Assembly: GCA_033085395.1 (NCBI GenBank)
Contig: JANQBS010000001.1
Location: 663,826 to 727,825, forward strand
Length of the DNA: 64,000 nucleotides
Reading direction: 5' to 3'
Source: Xanthoparmelia taractica
Lineage: Eukaryota; Ascomycota; Lecanoromycetes; Lecanorales; Parmeliaceae
In this document: piece after piece, positions 60,826 through 64,000 of the stretch
Layout: every line of letters begins with the position of its first letter
Numbering within the stretch: position 1 is the first letter of the stretch
The notes under the pieces: generated by a model
Seen by the model: the letters and a program-made list of their open reading frames with translations, nothing else
Told to the model about the DNA's origin: nothing
Databases searched by the model: none
Program-made: the position numbers and the translations under genes

Positions 60826-61658
60826 CTACAAGCTCACTACATACTTGGTGCCACTGATGCCTCTCATAAGCTTATCCAAACCCTGCTCGAGGGTACCAAA
60901 CCCCTTTCCAAGAACTTCGACCTTGATAAACAGCCTGTATTTCCCGCTCTGCACCAACTCTGCTAGACCCGGCATCGGGGTCATTCCACCCTTCGCATCG
61001 AAAATCTGTCAACCTTTGACGACGGTCGAGATGATTCCCTCGGGCACCACGAAATTCCGTGCCGTGACAACCTGCGTATAGTTTTCCGGCCCCCTGGGAT
61101 CGAGCGTAGTAAAGACAGCTCGCTGGCTTGCGGCGGCAGTGACAGTGTCCAGGATGGCGTCGACGCCGACGCCAGAGCTGCCGCCTAGGACGAGGATAGA
61201 TCTTAGGGGATTCCTACCGGTAGGATCAAGTTGAGGTAACTGAACGCGTAAGCCAACATTGATAGCTGCAGCGGCCATAAAATAGCAGATTCTACAGATT
61301 GAGCAGTCAGTGTGCCGTATCCAACGATCTCAGACTCCATAGACGGTAGTGTCGTACGGGAGTGATGCCGCTTCTGGTTGCCCATGCTGCAAAGGTTGAA
61401 GACCCCATCTCCTGATTCGAAGTTCCTGACTGATTCGCCAACCGAATCGATGACACCAGCGGCATCGACACCCAGCACAACGGGCCAAGACTGCAACATT
61501 ACTCCATAGGTACTGTTGTTCCAATCCAGCGGATTCAAAGCTACTGCTTGGGTGCGGATGCATATCTCATTCGGGCCTGGAGTAGGGTGCTGAGCGGAGA
61601 CTTTAGTGAATGACGCTCCTCGTTGGGGAGCTGGTAATGCAGCGGACTTCTGGACATA
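60826..61658 (-). pseudogene. Medium-chain dehydrogenase/trans-enoyl reductase, decayed
   Basis: On the minus strand: VQKSAALPAPQRGASFTKV, EICIRTQAVALNPLDW, WPVVLGVDAAGVIDSVGESV and FESGDGVF (GroES-like half). A phase change follows, then AAAINVGLRVQLPQLDPTGR and SILVLGGSSGVG (Rossmann glycine motif), FTTLDPRGPENY, VVPEGIISTVVKG, a TGA near 61015, and the C-terminal LFIKVEVLGKG...TKYVVSL with its stop at 60826-60828. Zinc-independent trans-acting enoyl reductases of fungal polyketide clusters look like this. The start codon is not preserved, part of the middle is deleted, and at least one frameshift and one stop are present. Confidence 0.7.
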
Positions 61659-62266
61659 TCGGCGATAGAAAGGTGCTTTTGCGGCCGTAAAGTTTGATAT
61701 TCAAGATATCTGGGGGGGGGGAAGAGATAGAGGCCTTAAAAACAAGCCTCAACGGCTGTGGGGAAAAAGGGAGGTTTTAGTGAGCAGAAGGCAAGTAAAC
61801 AAAAGTAGGGATTCATTTCACTTAAAACCTCTTTTTAATCATTTGTATACAAATAAAGCAAAACGCGGAGTTAGATATTTGGCGTATAAGGAGATTGAGG
61901 TGCGCCCTTCTTGTGCTGACCACTAGATCCTCCGCTAGGTAGAACTGTAGCTCAGTTCTTCGTCTGCGGCTCTTATGGCCGAGCCCGAGGCGCCGAAGAA
62001 AGCGAGTCCGGCTTTGGGTATGAAGAGAAGAGCTGCTTCAAACATCGTGTTGTCTGAATCCTATGGCTGGCCCCACTCTATATGCAGATGACATGATTGG
62101 AAATTTCGAGCCTTTAGTCGTCAAGCGCATGTAGTATATCTACAAGAGAGTCTCCGTCGAATGCTCGAACACTCTAGCATCTGAAGTCCGTTGACTTTGC
62201 CTCCTGTTATGCTCACTACCCTATCAGAACTGCGCTGTTTGGGGCAGTAGCGGCCAGAGACCGTGA
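61659..62266. other. Intergenic region
   Basis: About 600 bases without a recognisable gene. A G run of 10 lies at 61710-61719. Confidence 0.4.
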
Positions 62267-63009
62267 CCTTCCAAAAGTCTAAACAGCGCATGCTCTTACT
62301 TCACCCTCTACCCTTCTGCCGCACTGGCTGTTAGCAACTGGCCCTCGTCAATACGGAACGGGTTTGGACTGCTAGGGTATAGTGTGGAGCACAAATTCAT
62401 CACAAGCAGGCCTCAAGCTGGAGTGGAGTCCATTAGAGCCGGACGCAAAATTCAAAAACACATAAGTGTTGTATGCTACTCATGGGATATCGATATCCAT
62501 GGCCATTCCATTACATCTATGGATATAACGGAGAGCCATGGAAATAGGTATATTCTGATGGTCGTATTAGGCCCATCTTATAGGTAATTACTCACCAATC
62601 GCTTATACCTTCCCATGGATATCCCGCTATATCTATAAACCAGTACTAATTCTATAGAGAAATCAGCCTAATATGCCGCCGTTACCAACAACGATACAAG
62701 AGCAACGGAGAGGGATGGGACTTTGAGAGCAGCTCCATAGATACGAGATTGCCTTCAGCTGACAGTGAAAGTGCTTACCGAACGCTGGACCAACTAGGAT
62801 CTGAATCCAACCCCGGTCGTAGCGTCCCCATTGAGGAAATGGAGGATGAGGATAAGTTCGGCGAGCTTGGGATATCGCGGCGTGAAATTTCGCAGCTCAG
62901 CGCACAGGTGCGTATTTGCACGGAACTCATACAAAATGTATTGGCACAGATTCAAAAGGATTCAGAGCAGACAAAGCGTGGGTTAGAGGATCAAAAGGAC
63001 GGGGACTAG
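62267..63009 (+). pseudogene. Possible 3' part of a two-exon gene, start missing
   Basis: An open phase from 62267 to 62583 lacks an ATG until 62519. A donor (GTAATT) at 62584 and an acceptor (TACTAAT branch, TATAG) at 62657 join it in phase to 62658-63009, giving a continuous tail: VVLGPSYR, then EISLICRRYQQRYKSNGEG, SVPIEEMEDEDKFGELG and a helical C-terminus (LSAQVRICTELIQNVLAQIQ, probable coiled coil). No family recognised. Either the remains of a gene whose 5' end was lost or a chance frame. Confidence 0.3.
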
Positions 63010-63276
63010 GGAGAAGCCTGTACGAAAAAGTGAGCGACGGTGATATGGAAAGATAATGGAAGTGCGAAAGACGGCTGGAGGTCTCGATAATGTGGATGTA
63101 GTTATACGGCACTTAGCAGAAATTCTAGGCAGCTTAATCATTTAATGCATGCGACACAAGATAGACCATGCTTGCACTTAGACTGGTACGAATTACCTCA
63201 GATTGGTGTAAGCTGGGGCTCCTAGTGTATCACAATTCATGGTGACCTTGAGAAAGCAGCTGTGATTTCGGGTCTC

Positions 63277-63729
63277 TTACAGCGACATTTGAAGGTCTGT
63301 CAAACCTGCGCCCAATGCACGTACTCTCGGTCCATACGCTCTAATTCCACAAATTGAAGTTATTGCTGGCGCAAAGTCTACAGCACAACCTAAAAAGGTC
63401 ATCGCGGATGTCCCAATGTGGTCACCTCGAGGTACTGCTGGATCGGAGATTGTGGAGCCTATGCCAGCGTTGACGAACATTAAGAGTAGCTCGTGACTAT
63501 GATCGAATACTTTCTTTAAATGGACTGATTGTGTCGAGATGGTGGGTGTAGCCTTAAGGTAAGCGGTGATTGATGGATAGGGAACTTGCATAGCGGTACT
63601 GGCGAAACGAAAGTCAGTGTTGGTACAATCATATTTCGATGGTGTCAAGGGGAAGAACATTGAAAACCTCAAGGACCACCGTCGGAAGACATCGTTGCCC
63701 AACCAAGTAGTCGCAAATACTGCCACCCT
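63277..63729 (-). other. Unassigned 150-codon open frame without clear start
   Basis: Minus-strand frame with protein-like composition (TAMQVPYPSITAYLKATPTI, VDFAPAITSICGIRAYGP), ending LQMSL. It has no ATG at its 5' end and is closed upstream by a stop at 63730-63732, so it would need an upstream exon through an acceptor within the first codons. Family not recognised; may be a gene fragment next to the second retrotransposon copy. Confidence 0.3.
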
Positions 63730-63908
63730 TCAGAGTAGGAGGTTCTCCTCTCCTGAGGCCCCTACTGCATCTCTCGGCTAAGTTGCTCAGAAACTGTTTT
63801 CTGAGAAGCAAACTTCGTTTCCAGGAAAGATATGTTTTGCGCAAGACTTAGGCGTTCATTAGCTACTTCTAGACAACGAGTGCCTGCCTGCCAACCTGTG
63901 CTTTAAGA

Positions 63909-64000
63909 TCGAATAGTGGGACCATGGGTTAGTGTGTCTCATGATCCAGCCCCTGTTCCAGATGCATGCGCACATGCGGGGAACACGTGTCCTCGAGAGC
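63909..64000 (+). mobile_element. Start of a second DIRS element (opposite orientation, truncated by window)
   Basis: From TCGAATAGTGGGACC at 63909 to the window end, the sequence equals the A1 repeat of the first element (60213 downwards, reverse complement) with one difference. The rest of this copy should lie to the right of the window. Confidence 0.8.

Noticed and set aside
1..64000. CRISPR arrays, rRNA operons, bacterial-style operons, tRNA genes
   Set aside because: No regularly spaced repeats, no conserved rRNA core, and no cloverleaf with T-loop GGTTCGA-type sequence was found by eye; the genome is eukaryotic.

Overview
The window comes from a filamentous ascomycete, most probably a Dothideomycete-like member of the Pezizomycotina. 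The reasons are genes with many short introns (46-80 nt, GT...AG, CTRAY-type branch sites), fungal-specific families (Whi5/Nrm1, NACHT-type NLRs, Zn2Cys6 regulators, GPI-anchored cupredoxin), and AT-rich transposon tracts in which C/G to T/A transitions have destroyed coding sequence, the mark of repeat-induced point mutation (RIP). Exon models below were built by hand from splice sites and reading-frame phase.

Layout. 1-4.3 kb: start of an SLC35F6-like transporter, a Whi5/Nrm1-type cell-cycle repressor, a 30-bp foldback repeat and a small secreted protein. 6.5-10.1 kb: a seven-exon secreted serine carboxypeptidase (S10) and a second small secreted protein. 11.8-14.3 kb: a fungal AAA+ ATPase with a 9-nt micro-exon. 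15-31 kb: two large NLR-like STAND proteins on the same strand, separated by a 4.28-kb RIP-degraded TIR transposon with TA target duplication. The second NLR (NACHT plus ankyrin array) is open throughout except for one in-frame TAG. 32.0-32.7 kb: a MITE-like element with an interrupted left terminal repeat. 32.8-40.8 kb: an F-box protein, a GPI-anchored cupredoxin and a cytochrome b561 membrane protein. 44.8-54.5 kb: a C2H2 zinc-finger protein, a three-exon pterin-4a-carbinolamine dehydratase, an internally deleted FAD-linked oxidoreductase pseudogene and a Zn2Cys6 regulator broken by a one-base frameshift inside its zinc cluster.

55.7-64 kb: the most striking structure. A complete but RIP-mutated tyrosine-recombinase (DIRS/Ngaro-type) retrotransposon on the minus strand shows the full split-direct-repeat order A1-ORFs-B1-A2-B2, with recognisable RT (YLDDF) and tyrosine recombinase (HxxR...Y) remnants. 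The start of a second, oppositely oriented copy is at the right edge. Between them lie decayed PrpD-like and medium-chain-dehydrogenase genes.

The window mixes ordinary single-copy genes with accessory regions (NLRs, secreted proteins, pseudogenes) that cluster around transposons. No CRISPR, rRNA or confident tRNA was seen. Family assignments rest on motif recognition alone; no database search was possible.
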